The notes under the pieces were generated by a model, which searched no databases, was not told the DNA's origin, and was given only the letters and a program-made list of their open reading frames with translations. Of a stretch of 64,000 nucleotides of DNA, positions 44,217 to 52,698 are shown one piece after another. The stretch spans positions 620,001 through 684,000 of the forward strand of contig NZ_CP080519.1 of assembly GCF_019468465.1 (NCBI RefSeq), in the 5' to 3' direction. The position numbers and the translations under genes are program-made. This DNA is from Amycolatopsis sp. DSM 110486. Lineage in GTDB: Bacteria; Actinomycetota; Actinomycetes; Mycobacteriales; Pseudonocardiaceae. Positions within the stretch are counted from its first letter, which is position 1; every line of letters begins with the position of its first letter.

Positions 44217-44371
44217 CCTCGGCGGAACGAGCGGTGCCCTACTATTGCCCGTTCTGCGGTGACGAGGACCTGCGCCCCGCCGAAGACGGCGGCTGGCTCT
44301 GCGGTGCGTGCCGGCGCGGGTTCTCGGTGAAGTTCCACGGACTGTCCCTACCGGAGGAGACGCTCGGATGA
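44213..44371 (+). CDS. Small zinc-ribbon protein between sir and cysH
   Basis: A 52-aa protein from GTG at 44213. It contains YYCPFCGDEDL and WLCGACRRGF, two CxxC pairs that would bind one zinc, and ends VKFHGLSLPEETLG. It overlaps the sir stop by 4 bp and the cysH ATG by 4 bp, so it is translated in step with the operon. The function is unknown. Similar small ribbons at this position are sometimes mislabelled as transposon proteins; here it is part of sulfur assimilation. Confidence 0.8.
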   Translation: MTSAERAVPYYCPFCGDEDLRPAEDGGWLCGACRRGFSVKFHGLSLPEETLG

Positions 44372-45063
44372 CGGCCACAGCTGACTACCGGACCCTGGCC
44401 GAACGCGCGGAGAAAGAGCTGGCCCAGGCCACGGCGACCGAAGCCCTGCGCTGGACGGTCGAGCAGTTCGGCGACGACTTCATCGTCGCGTCGAACATGC
44501 AGGACGCCGTGCTCATCGACCTGGCCACCCAGGTCAAGTCCGATGTGGACGTTTTGTTCCTCGAGACCGGGTACCACTTCCCGGAAACGATCGGCACGCG
44601 CGACGCCGTGCAGACCGTCTACCCCGACGTGACGATCGTCAACGCTCAGGCCGAGCAGAGCGTGGCCGAGCAGGACGCCGAGTACGGCAAGAACCTCTTC
44701 GAGCGCGACGCCACCCAGTGCTGTTTCCTGCGCAAGGTCGTGCCGCTGCGCGACACGCTGGTGAAGTACTCGGCGTGGGTCACCGGCGTGCGCCGCGTGG
44801 ACGCGCCGACGCGTGCGAACACCCCGATCGTCACCTGGGACGAGCGCAACGGCCTGGTGAAGGTCAACCCGCTCGCCGCGTGGACCGACGACGAGTTCAA
44901 CGGCTACATCCACGACCACGGCGTGCTCGAGAACCCGTTGGTGTCGGTGGGTTATCTGTCCATCGGCTGCGCGCCGTGCACGGCGAAGGTCGAGGCCGGG
45001 CAGGACCCGCGCAGCGGCCGCTGGGCCGGCCAGTCGAAGACCGAGTGCGGACTGCACGGCTGA
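44368..45063 (+). CDS. cysH: Assimilatory APS reductase (phosphoadenylyl-sulfate reductase family)
   Basis: Reduces adenylyl sulfate to sulfite with thioredoxin. The 231-aa protein has SNMQDAVLIDLA, and four Fe-S cysteines, CC (in ATQCCFLRK) and CxxC (in SIGCAPCTA), which mark APS rather than PAPS reductases. The catalytic Cys is in the C-terminal TECGLHG. No APS kinase is encoded in the operon, consistent with the APS route. Confidence 0.95.
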   Translation: MTATADYRTLAERAEKELAQATATEALRWTVEQFGDDFIVASNMQDAVLIDLATQVKSDVDVLFLETGYHFPETIGTRDAVQTVYPDVTIVNAQAEQSVAEQDAEYGKNLFERDATQCCFLRKVVPLRDTLVKYSAWVTGVRRVDAPTRANTPIVTWDERNGLVKVNPLAAWTDDEFNGYIHDHGVLENPLVSVGYLSIGCAPCTAKVEAGQDPRSGRWAGQSKTECGLHG

Positions 45064-45992
45064 TGGCGAACACAGAAGGACCGATGACCACCCTGGAACC
45101 CGCAGTCGACAACCTGGTCGCGCTGGAATCCGAAGCCATCCACATCTTCCGCGAAGTAGCGGGTGAGTTCGACCGGCCCGTGATCTTGTTCTCCGGGGGC
45201 AAGGACTCGACGCTGCTGCTGCACCTGGCGATCAAAGCCTTCTGGCCGGCGCCGGTGCCGTTTCCGTTGCTGCACGTGGACACCGGACACAACTTCGACG
45301 AGGTGATCGAGTTCCGCGACCGCGTCGTGGAGAAGTACGGCCTGCGCCTGGTGGTGGCCAAGGTGCAGGAGTGGATCGACGACGGCCGCCTCGAAGAGCG
45401 CGCCGACGGCCTGCGCAACCCGCTGCAGACGACTCCGTTGCTGGACACGATCGCGGCGAACAAGTTCGACGCGGTGTTCGGCGGCGGCCGCCGTGACGAG
45501 GAGCGGGCGCGCGCGAAGGAACGGATCTTCAGTCTCCGCAACTCCTTCGGGCAGTGGGAGCCGCGCCGGCAGCGCCCGGAGCTGTGGAACCTCTACAACG
45601 GCCGGCACCGCCCCGGTGAACAGGTCCGCGTCTTCCCGCTGTCCAACTGGACCGAAGCGGACGTGTGGAACTACATCGCGCGAGAGAAGGTCGAACTGCC
45701 GTCGATCTACTACGCCCACCAGCGCGAGGTCTACCAGCGCGACGGCATGTGGCTGGCCGAAGGCCCCTGGGGTGGCCCGCGCGCGGACGAACAGGTGCAG
45801 GAGCTGTCGGTGCGCTACCGCACCGTGGGCGACGGCTCGTGCACGGGTGCGATCGAGTCGACCGCGGTCACGGTGGCCGAGGTGATCGCCGAGGTGTCCG
45901 CGTCGCGGCTGACCGAGCGTGGTGCGACCCGGGCGGATGACCGGATGTCGGAAGCGGCCATGGAAGACCGCAAGCGGGAAGGCTACTTCTGA
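45063..45992 (+). CDS. cysD: Sulfate adenylyltransferase subunit 2
   Basis: The small, catalytic subunit of ATP sulfurylase, forming APS from sulfate and ATP. The 309-aa protein has the PP-loop FSGGKDSTLLLHLA, HVDTGHNF and the C-terminal DRKREGYF typical of the family. The start at 45063 (MANTEGPM) overlaps the cysH stop by one base; an internal ATG at 45084 is an alternative. It partners with CysN downstream. Confidence 0.95.
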   Translation: MANTEGPMTTLEPAVDNLVALESEAIHIFREVAGEFDRPVILFSGGKDSTLLLHLAIKAFWPAPVPFPLLHVDTGHNFDEVIEFRDRVVEKYGLRLVVAKVQEWIDDGRLEERADGLRNPLQTTPLLDTIAANKFDAVFGGGRRDEERARAKERIFSLRNSFGQWEPRRQRPELWNLYNGRHRPGEQVRVFPLSNWTEADVWNYIAREKVELPSIYYAHQREVYQRDGMWLAEGPWGGPRADEQVQELSVRYRTVGDGSCTGAIESTAVTVAEVIAEVSASRLTERGATRADDRMSEAAMEDRKREGYF

Positions 45993-47254
45993 TGAGTTCG
46001 CTGCTGAGGCTCGCCACGGCGGGCAGCGTCGACGACGGCAAGTCCACCCTGGTCGGGCGGCTGTTGTACGACACGAAGTCGGTGCTGGCCGACCAGCTTG
46101 ACGCCGTCACCCGCGCGTCGGTCGACAAGGGACTGTCCACACCGGACCTGTCCCTGCTTGTGGACGGCCTGCGTTCCGAGCGTGAGCAGGGCATCACCAT
46201 CGACGTCGCCTACCGCTACTTCGCCACACCCCGGCGCTCGTTCGTGCTCGCCGACACGCCAGGACATGTGCAGTACACGCGCAACACCGTCACCGGTGCC
46301 TCGACCGCACAGCTGGCGGTGCTGCTGGTGGACGCGCGCAAGGGCGTCGTGGAACAGACCCGCCGCCACGCAGCGGTGCTCGCGTTGCTGGGAGTGCCGC
46401 GGCTGGTGTTGGCGGTGAACAAGATCGACCTCGTCGACTACGACGAGGAGACCTTCTCCGTCATCGCCAAGGAATTCGCCGCCCACGCCGAATCTCTGGG
46501 CTACGACCACGGCACCGTCGTCACCATCCCCGTCTCCGCACTGGAAGGCGACAACGTCGCCACCACGTCCGAGCGCACCCCGTGGTACGACGGCCCGACG
46601 CTGCTGGAGCACCTCGAGACCGTGCCCGCCGCGCCGGACCCGCACGAGGCGGCGTTCCGCTTCCCGGTGCAGTACGTGATCCGGCCGCGCACGCCCGAGT
46701 ACCTCGACTACCGCGGCTACGCCGGGCAGATCGCCGCCGGCACCATCCACCCGGGCGACGAGATCGTGGTGCTGCCCGCCGGGCTGCGCAGCACGGTCGA
46801 GCGCATCGACACCGCCGACGGGCCGCTGGACGAGGCGGGCGCCGGCACGTCCGTGACGCTGCTGCTGGCCGACGACCTCGACATCTCCCGCGGCGACCTC
46901 ATCTCCACGGCCGACCGTCAGCCCCGCGTCACCGACGAGCTCACCGCGACACTGTGCTGGCTCTCGTCGAAGCAGCTCAAGCCGGGCGCACGCGTGCTCG
47001 TGAAGCACGGCACGCGCACGGTCCAGGCGATCGTCACCGAGCTCACCGCCCGCTTCGACGAGCAGACATTGTCCAGTGTGGACGATCCGGGCTCGTTGGA
47101 CCTCAACGACATCGGCCGAGTGGAGCTGCGTCTGGCCGAACCGCTGGGCGTGGACGACTACACCGACAGCCCCCGCACCGGCGCGTTCCTCGTCATCGAC
47201 CCGAAGGACGGCGACACGCTCGCCGCCGGGCTGATCGGCGAACGGTTCCCGTGA
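45992..47254 (+). CDS. cysN: Sulfate adenylyltransferase subunit 1 (GTPase)
   Basis: The regulatory GTPase subunit of ATP sulfurylase. The 420-aa EF-Tu-like protein has G1 GSVDDGKSTL, G3 DTPGHVQYTRN and G4 NKIDL, plus the two beta-barrel domains. It stops at 420 residues, so unlike many actinobacterial CysNC proteins it lacks the fused APS kinase. It overlaps cysD by one base. Confidence 0.95.
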   Translation: MSSLLRLATAGSVDDGKSTLVGRLLYDTKSVLADQLDAVTRASVDKGLSTPDLSLLVDGLRSEREQGITIDVAYRYFATPRRSFVLADTPGHVQYTRNTVTGASTAQLAVLLVDARKGVVEQTRRHAAVLALLGVPRLVLAVNKIDLVDYDEETFSVIAKEFAAHAESLGYDHGTVVTIPVSALEGDNVATTSERTPWYDGPTLLEHLETVPAAPDPHEAAFRFPVQYVIRPRTPEYLDYRGYAGQIAAGTIHPGDEIVVLPAGLRSTVERIDTADGPLDEAGAGTSVTLLLADDLDISRGDLISTADRQPRVTDELTATLCWLSSKQLKPGARVLVKHGTRTVQAIVTELTARFDEQTLSSVDDPGSLDLNDIGRVELRLAEPLGVDDYTDSPRTGAFLVIDPKDGDTLAAGLIGERFP

Positions 47255-47979
47255 CAGCTCCTCTCGTCCCCGTCGCGCACGGCAGCCGCGACCCCCGCTC
47301 GGCCGCGACCGTGCGGGGGCTCGTGGAGCGCGTGCGCGCGCAGGCGCCGGGGATCGAGGTCTACGAGTCCTTCCTGGACCTCTCGGAACCGCGGGTCACC
47401 GACGTCCTGCGGCGCCTCTACACACAGCGGCACCGCGCCGCCGTCGTGGTGCCGCTCCTGCTCGGCAGCGCGTTCCACGCACGCGTGGACCTGCCCGCGC
47501 TCGTGGCCGAGGTCCGCGCGGAGTGCCCGGGGTTCGACGTGCGCGTGTCCGACGTCCTGGGCGTCGACCCGGTGCTGGAACGCGTCGCGCTCGACCGGCT
47601 GTCCGGAGCCGGTCTGGGCCCCGGCGACGGGGTCGTGGTGAGCGCCGTCGGTTCGTCGAACGCCGGAGCCAACGCGGCCGTCGCCGATCTGGCCGCCCGC
47701 TGGGAAGGCGAGCTGGGGCTGCCGGTCACCGAGGCGTTCGCGAGCGCGGCGCAGCCCGCCGTGCCCGCCGCCGTGGCGCGGCTGCGGGCGCGGGGCGTGC
47801 GACGGATCGCCGTCGCGTCGTGGTTCCTCGCGCCCGGCTTGCTGCCGGACCGCATCGCGGTGCACGCCCGCGAGGCCGACCGCGCCGTGTTCGTCGCCGA
47901 ACCGCTGGGCACCGACCCGCGCGTGGCCGCCGCCGTGCTGCACCGCTACGCGGACGTCGTGACCCGGATTCCGCTTTAG
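47251..47979 (+). CDS. Sirohydrochlorin ferrochelatase-like protein (CbiX/SirB family)
   Basis: Inserts iron (or cobalt) into sirohydrochlorin to make siroheme for the sulfite reductase. The 242-aa protein has the N-terminal AHGSRDPRSAATV catalytic His motif. The second half is the duplicated domain (VVSAVGSSNAGANAAVADLAAR, VASWFLAPGLLPDRI). The GTG start at 47251 overlaps the cysN stop by 4 bp, placing it as the last gene of the sulfur operon. Confidence 0.9.
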   Translation: MTAPLVPVAHGSRDPRSAATVRGLVERVRAQAPGIEVYESFLDLSEPRVTDVLRRLYTQRHRAAVVVPLLLGSAFHARVDLPALVAEVRAECPGFDVRVSDVLGVDPVLERVALDRLSGAGLGPGDGVVVSAVGSSNAGANAAVADLAARWEGELGLPVTEAFASAAQPAVPAAVARLRARGVRRIAVASWFLAPGLLPDRIAVHAREADRAVFVAEPLGTDPRVAAAVLHRYADVVTRIPL

Positions 47980-48011
47980 TAGCACGCTCCTGCGCAGGTC
48001 AGCGTATAAAG

Positions 48012-48119
48012 ATGAATCCGATACGCGTTTTGGGTGGCACTGGTTGCCAGATCTTCACCGTCCGCGCATGGGAACGGGAAATTCTTGACGAGCTACGTGA
48101 CTCGCCGGTAACTATCTAA
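48012..48119 (+). CDS. Candidate 35-aa small protein
   Basis: ATG at 48012 to TAA at 48119 encodes a 35-residue peptide (start MNPIRVLGGTGCQIF, end RDSPVTI). The DNA here is clearly less GC-rich than the neighbouring genes and ends in TAA, unusual in this window. No RBS of quality is visible, and I do not recognise the peptide. It may be a small gene, a decayed gene, or chance. Confidence 0.25.
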   Translation: MNPIRVLGGTGCQIFTVRAWEREILDELRDSPVTI

Positions 48120-48167
48120 GCGTCGCGCGACTTCCCCCCGTCCTCGCACCGGAAAAAGGTGGAGCAC

Positions 48168-48507
48168 ATGAAGTCAGCCCTGCGCAAGATCGTTCCCGTG
48201 GCCGCGCTCGCCGCCGTCGGCGTGCTCGGTTTCGCCGTCCCCGCCTTGGCTGCCACCACCGTCTCGTTCGACTGTCAGGCCGACGCGCCGATCGTCGGCC
48301 CGCAGCAGGTCAGCCTCACCCAGGACGCCGACGTGACGGCGCCCGCGACCGTCGCCCCCGGTGGTGCACTCGACGTCGTGGTCGACCCGGCGGCGAGACC
48401 CTGGCCTCACCTTCACCGCCGTGGTCAACCAGCTGATCGACATCTCGGCGCCGACCGCGTGTTTCCCGTCGCCTAGCCCGATCTTCACGACCACCACGAT
48501 CGGCTGA
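48168..48507 (+). pseudogene. Secreted protein gene interrupted by a frameshift
   Basis: ATG at 48168 follows AAGGTGGAG and encodes a clear Sec signal peptide (MKSALRKIVPVAALAAVGVLGFAVPALAA), then TTVSFDCQADAPIVGPQQVSLTQDADVTAPATVAPGGALDVVVDPA. From about 48390 this frame becomes Arg/His/Pro-rich and stops at 48476. The +1 frame instead continues sensibly as GLTFTAVVNQLIDISAPTACFPSPSPIFTTTTIG and stops at 48507. One inserted base or two lost bases near 48390-48405 would explain this. Sequencing error is possible. Related small secreted cell-surface proteins are common in this group. Confidence 0.65.
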
Positions 48508-48620
48508 CCCGCCGGAGGTTGACGCGCCGGAGGTCGAACACTGTCGGGGGCCGCCCCCATCGCGGCGGCCCCGACGCACGTCACAGGCCCCTTCTCCGGC
48601 CCGTGTGCGATTGTGGTGCC

Positions 48621-49403
48621 ATGGTTGACGAACTGGTGCACTACGACGTGGTGGGCGGCACCGCCACGATCACCCTCGACTCCCCTCACAACCGCAACGC
48701 CCTGTCCGCGCAGCTGCGCCGCGAGCTCTCCGGTTCGCTGGACAAGGCCGTCGCCGACGATGCCGTGCGGGTGGTGCTCCTGACGCACACCGGCCCGGTC
48801 TTTTGCGCCGGCATGGACCTCAAGGAGGCCCGCGGCGCCGGGGCCGGTGACCAGGGCGTGAACGAGTTCCCGAAGATCCTCGAGCAGCTCTGGACCAGCC
48901 CGAAGCCCGTGGTCGCGCGCCTGGCCGGCCCCGCCCGCGCCGGCGGCATCGGCATGGTCGCCGCGTGCGACATCGCGGTCGCGGTACCCGAGGCGACGTT
49001 CGCGTTCTCCGAGGTCCGCATCGGCGTGATCCCGGCCGTGATCTCGTTGACGGTGCTGCCGCGACTGAACCCCCGCGCCGCGCACGAACTGTTCCTCACC
49101 GGCGACGTGTTCGACGCGCAGCGGGCCGTGGAGATCGGCTTGCTCAACGCCGCAGTGCCCTCCACCGAGCTCGACGAGACCGTGGAGCGGTACCTGAAGT
49201 CGCTGACGCTCGGCGGCCCGAAGGCGTTGGCAGCGACCAAAACCCTGCTGAGCAAGCCACGTCCGGCCACGCCGTCGGAAGGCTTCGCCGCGATGAACGA
49301 GCTGTCCGCCGGGTTCTTCGCCAGCGAGGAAGGCCAAGAAGGCATCCTCGCCTTCGCCCAGAAGCGCAAGCCGAACTGGGTCCCCGAAGACCACACAGCC
49401 TGA
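48621..49403 (+). CDS. Enoyl-CoA hydratase/isomerase (crotonase) family protein
   Basis: A 260-aa crotonase. The oxyanion-hole segment VFCAGMDLKEA and the second acid FSEVRIGVIPA are present. The first catalytic Glu of hydratases (usually GGGxE) is replaced: the segment reads AGGIGMVAACD. It may therefore act as an isomerase or another crotonase chemistry rather than a hydratase. The gene is monocistronic with a terminator directly downstream at 49411-49447. Confidence 0.88.
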   Translation: MVDELVHYDVVGGTATITLDSPHNRNALSAQLRRELSGSLDKAVADDAVRVVLLTHTGPVFCAGMDLKEARGAGAGDQGVNEFPKILEQLWTSPKPVVARLAGPARAGGIGMVAACDIAVAVPEATFAFSEVRIGVIPAVISLTVLPRLNPRAAHELFLTGDVFDAQRAVEIGLLNAAVPSTELDETVERYLKSLTLGGPKALAATKTLLSKPRPATPSEGFAAMNELSAGFFASEEGQEGILAFAQKRKPNWVPEDHTA

Positions 49404-49410
49404 GCAGGAG

Positions 49411-49447
49411 CGTCTCGATCCCCGTTCCCCCGGCGGGGATCGAGACG
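49411..49447. terminator. Bidirectional terminator after the crotonase gene
   Basis: CGTCTCGATCCCCG (49411-49424) pairs perfectly with CGGGGATCGAGACG (49434-49447) across a 9-nt loop. It lies between the crotonase stop and the convergent barstar-like gene. Confidence 0.85.
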
Positions 49448-49813
49448 TTACGAGTTGGCCAGAACGACCGTCAGCTGCCAGGAACCCGCTTTGCCGTCCG
49501 CCGGGCCGAGCGCCCGCTGAGCGTCGGACAGCACGCTGCGGATCGCCAGGTAGTTCTTCGGTTCGGCCTGGCGCAAGGCTTCCGAGCCGCTCCAGATCAG
49601 CACGTGCTCACCCGCGGGCAGCCACGACAGGTCCGTGAGCATGTCGTACAACGCGTCGAGGTTGCGGCCGAAGTAGTCCGGAAAGGACATCGCCTTCGCG
49701 ATCGCGTCGAGCGTGGAGGCCTTGTCCACCGTGCCGCCGTTGACCAGGTGGGGATACGCGCCCCGCGCGAAGGCCTCGTCCGCGGCGGCCTTCGCCTCGT
49801 CGGCCGGCGTCAC
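49448..49813 (-). CDS. Barstar-family ribonuclease inhibitor
   Basis: A 121-aa acidic protein. The barstar region DKASTLDAIAKAMSFPDYFGRNLDALYDMLTDLSWLPAGEHVLIWSGSEAL matches the inhibitor helix-loop used to plug RNase active sites (FPDYFGRNLDALYD with its conserved Asp). The GTG start at 49813 overlaps the stop of the RNase gene by 4 bp, so toxin and inhibitor are co-translated. It probably protects the cell from the neighbouring enzyme. Confidence 0.9.
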   Translation of the reverse strand: MTPADEAKAAADEAFARGAYPHLVNGGTVDKASTLDAIAKAMSFPDYFGRNLDALYDMLTDLSWLPAGEHVLIWSGSEALRQAEPKNYLAIRSVLSDAQRALGPADGKAGSWQLTVVLANS

Positions 49814-50274
49814 CGGCTCGGGTCCACGACGACGAAGGACGCGTAATGGTCGTCGGTGTAGAACAGTTCCTTGGCCTGCCCCGTGACCAGGCGGCGCGGG
49901 CCGCGGTCGGGGCTCTTCGGCGTGGTCACCGTGAACTCGTGGTAGTAACCCGATTGCTTCCGCGGCAGCACTTTCTCACGATTCTCGAACACGACGTCGT
50001 CGTTGCGCGGATAGGGGTACGGCCCGCCCGCCTCGATCAGCTTCCACGTGTCGCGTGCCTGCGAGGGCAAGCCGGACAACGGTTTCACCGGCAACCCGGA
50101 GTCGCCGCCGGGCAGCTTCGCGGCGACGCCCGAAGCGCCGGCCGGGGCGGAGGTGCTCGGCGTGGCGGGGGCCGACGAGGACGAGTCCCCGACGTTCTCC
50201 TTCACGAGCCAGCCCGCGAGCACCAGCACGAGGAGACCGACGAGTGCGGCGGTGATCCGCCTACGGTTGACCAT
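49810..50274 (-). CDS. Barnase-like secreted guanyl-specific ribonuclease
   Basis: A 154-aa protein. A single N-terminal helix (about 8-24) serves as signal or anchor, followed by a Ser/Thr/Pro-rich spacer. A microbial RNase domain (about 65-150) has the catalytic residues Glu in YYHEFTVTTP, Arg in RGPRRLV and His in YTDDHYASFVVVD. The fold and the adjacent barstar gene make guanyl-specific RNA cleavage outside the cell likely. Confidence 0.9.
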   Translation of the reverse strand: MVNRRRITAALVGLLVLVLAGWLVKENVGDSSSSAPATPSTSAPAGASGVAAKLPGGDSGLPVKPLSGLPSQARDTWKLIEAGGPYPYPRNDDVVFENREKVLPRKQSGYYHEFTVTTPKSPDRGPRRLVTGQAKELFYTDDHYASFVVVDPSR

Positions 50275-50285
50275 GGGGAGTGAGC

Positions 50286-50483
50286 CTAAGAGGGCGGGTT
50301 GTCGTCGTCGCGGGCCGGGCCGAACCAGCGGGCGAAGCGGCCCACGAGCTTGTCGATGACCCACGCGAAGAGCAGGCACAGCGGTACCAGCACGACCATG
50401 ACCAGCACGAACTGGACGGGGAACCAAGCCTGGGCGAGCCACAGCTCGACCCCGTCCCACCAGTCGGCCAGCCCGTTGAACAC
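50286..50483 (-). CDS. Small single-pass membrane protein
   Basis: A 65-aa protein from GTG at 50483: VFNGLADWWDGVELWLAQAW, then a hydrophobic helix (PVQFVLVMVVLVPLCLLFAWVI) and a basic/acidic tail ending ARDDDNPPS. It is 11 bp upstream of the ribonuclease gene on the same strand and may be co-transcribed with it. The family is not recognised. Confidence 0.6.
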   Translation of the reverse strand: MFNGLADWWDGVELWLAQAWFPVQFVLVMVVLVPLCLLFAWVIDKLVGRFARWFGPARDDDNPPS

Positions 50484-50543
50484 GAGTGTGAGCCTACGCG
50501 CGCCAGGCTGCGTCGGCGCGCCCAGGGGCGGTAGGTTGCTGCC

Positions 50544-51509
50544 ATGTTCGCCGTATACGCGAAGGAACCCAACGCCGAGGCCCCGCTCGACTCTCTCGTC
50601 GCCGGCGAGCGGCCCGAGCCCGAGGTGCCCGAAGGCTGGGTCCGGGTGCACGTCAAGGCCGCCAGCCTCAACATGCACGACCTGTGGACGCTGCGCGGCG
50701 TCGGCATCAAGCCCGACCAGTTCCCGATGATCCTGGGCTGCGACGGTGCCGGCACGCTCGACGACGGCACCGAGGTCGTCCTCCACTCCGTCGTCAACGC
50801 GCCGGGGTGGCAAGGCGACGACACGCTCGACCCGAAACGCACCCTGCTGACCGAGAAGCACCAGGGCACGTTCGCCGAGCAGGTCGTGGTGCCCGCGCGC
50901 AACGCGGTGCCCAAGCCGGCCGGCCTCACGTTCCCCGAAGCGGCGACGATGGGCACGGCCTGGCTCACCGCGTATCGGATGCTGTTCGTGAAGTCCGGCC
51001 TGCGCCCCGGCCAGACGATGCTGGTGCAGGGCGCCTCCGGCGGCGTGTCCACGGCGCTCATCGCGCTCGGGCGCGCGGCGGGCTTCCGCGTGTGGGTGAC
51101 CGGCCGCAGCGAGGAGAAGCGCGCGGTGGCCGAGAGCGTCGGCGCGCACCAGACGTTCGAGTCCGGCGCCCGGCTGCCCGAGCGCGTCGACGCGGTGTTC
51201 GAGACCGTGGGCAAGGCCACGTGGGCGCACACCCTGAAGTCGCTCAAGCCGGGCGGCATCGTGGTGGTGTCGGGGTCCACGAGCGGCCCGGACCCGTCCG
51301 CGGACCTGCAGCGCGTGTTCTTCCTGCAGTTGCGCGTCGCCGGCTCGACCATGGGCACGCGCGACGAGCTGGCCGACATGCTGAGCTACCTCGACCTCAA
51401 GGGGATCAAGCCCCGGATCGGCACAGAACTGCCCCTCAAAGACGCCGCTGAAGGCTTCCGCGCGATGCTCGACGGCGAGACCGCGGGCAAGATCGTCTTC
51501 ACCCGCTGA
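50544..51509 (+). CDS. Zinc-binding-type MDR dehydrogenase family protein
   Basis: A 321-aa medium-chain dehydrogenase/reductase. The GroES-like domain reads EVPEGWVRVHVKAASLNMHDLWTLRGVGI...ILGCDGAGTLDDGTEV. The Rossmann part has MLVQGASGGVSTALIALGRAAGF. It lacks the usual structural Cys cluster. NADPH-dependent alkenal/quinone reduction is the common activity of relatives. A hairpin follows at 51525. Confidence 0.88.
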   Translation: MFAVYAKEPNAEAPLDSLVAGERPEPEVPEGWVRVHVKAASLNMHDLWTLRGVGIKPDQFPMILGCDGAGTLDDGTEVVLHSVVNAPGWQGDDTLDPKRTLLTEKHQGTFAEQVVVPARNAVPKPAGLTFPEAATMGTAWLTAYRMLFVKSGLRPGQTMLVQGASGGVSTALIALGRAAGFRVWVTGRSEEKRAVAESVGAHQTFESGARLPERVDAVFETVGKATWAHTLKSLKPGGIVVVSGSTSGPDPSADLQRVFFLQLRVAGSTMGTRDELADMLSYLDLKGIKPRIGTELPLKDAAEGFRAMLDGETAGKIVFTR

Positions 51510-51524
51510 GTCGACAGAACTCCT

Positions 51525-51563
51525 CCGGCCTGGGCTTTTCCGTCACGGATCAGCCCGGGCCGG
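51525..51563. terminator. Hairpin after the MDR gene
   Basis: CCGGCCTGGGCT (51525-51536) pairs with AGCCCGGGCCGG (51552-51563) with one G-T wobble. It lies 16 bp after the stop codon and upstream of the alpha/beta hydrolase promoter. Confidence 0.7.
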
Positions 51564-51669
51564 TGCTTGTACGCCGCATTCCGTTAACCGTCAACACCCC
51601 GAGTTCGCAATCGGCTTGTTACCCCCAAAGTTCGACCGGAACTCGACCTTGAACGGTTAACCTGTAGAC

Positions 51670-52698
51670 ATGACCGCATCGAAGCGGCCCGCACCCGCTG
51701 TCCGGGGCGGCCGGCCCAGCAGCGAACCGGATCCCGTCCGGGTCACCTTCCGGCGCTTCGCCGGAGTGCGGACGCGAGTGCTCGAAGTCGGTCCGCCGGT
51801 GGTGGAAGCCGAGGCGCCCAAGCGGTCGCGCAAGCGCGGCACCGAGAAGCCCCGCGCACCCCGGCTCGTTCTTCTCCACGGCTACTGCGACAGCGCCGAC
51901 ACCTGGCGTCCCGTGCTGGCCGAGCTCGCCTCCGCAGGCATCGCGGCCGTCGCCGTGGACCTGCCCGGCTTCGGCGACGCCCAGCCCCTGCGCCCGGGCC
52001 CCATGCTCCCCCAGCTCGACGCGTTCGCCGCCGCCGTGGTGCGCGAGCAGGCCGTACTCGGCCCCGTGGTGCTGGCCGGCAACTCCCTCGGCGGCACGCT
52101 CGGCCTGCGCGCGGCGCAGAACCCCCGGCTGCCGCTCGTCGGCGTCGTGTCGATCGCCGCGCCCGGCTTCGTCGACTCGTGGCTCGTCCGTACCGTCGCG
52201 CGCAACCCGTTGCCGCTGCGCCTGTACTCCGCGCTCCCCCTGCCCGTGCCTGGCTTCCTGGTCCGCGCGGTCGCCGAGCAGGTCGTACCCCGCCTGCTGT
52301 ATGCCGACGCGGGCACCGCCGACGCCGGCCAGGTAAGCCGCTTCACCACGCTCTTCCCCGACTACCGCGCCACCACCTCCCGCCTCGAGCAGGCGCGCCA
52401 GCTCGTCACCGAGCTCGCCGACGCTTACCAACTCGACCGCGTGCACGTCCCGCTCCTGGTCGTGGCCTGTGGCAAGGACAAGCTCGTGTCCTCGGCCGCC
52501 GGACGCCGCCTGCACACCCTCGTGCCGCACAGCCGCCTGCTCGTCCGCGAAGACTGGGGCCACTGCCCCCAGCTGGACGACCCGCCCGAGATCGCCGAGC
52601 TCCTCACCTTCGCCGCCGCCGGCGCCGTCCGCTCCGGCGACGTGAAACACCCGGCCCGCGCCGCTTCGCAGGCCGCGGAGGACACGGCGGCGGGCTGA
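51670..52698 (+). CDS. Alpha/beta hydrolase
   Basis: A 342-aa enzyme. The nucleophile elbow is LAGNSLGGTLG, the oxyanion motif LLHGYCDSADTW, and the catalytic His is in REDWGHCPQLDDP. The acid is likely VACGKDKL. A basic, disordered N-terminal ~50 residues precede the fold. No signal peptide is visible, so it is cytoplasmic. The substrate is unknown. Confidence 0.87.
   Translation: MTASKRPAPAVRGGRPSSEPDPVRVTFRRFAGVRTRVLEVGPPVVEAEAPKRSRKRGTEKPRAPRLVLLHGYCDSADTWRPVLAELASAGIAAVAVDLPGFGDAQPLRPGPMLPQLDAFAAAVVREQAVLGPVVLAGNSLGGTLGLRAAQNPRLPLVGVVSIAAPGFVDSWLVRTVARNPLPLRLYSALPLPVPGFLVRAVAEQVVPRLLYADAGTADAGQVSRFTTLFPDYRATTSRLEQARQLVTELADAYQLDRVHVPLLVVACGKDKLVSSAAGRRLHTLVPHSRLLVREDWGHCPQLDDPPEIAELLTFAAAGAVRSGDVKHPARAASQAAEDTAAG

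Noticed and set aside
47991..48002. CCTGCGCAGG palindrome after the sulfur operon as a terminator
   Set aside because: The stem is only 5 bp with no loop, too weak to support a terminator call.
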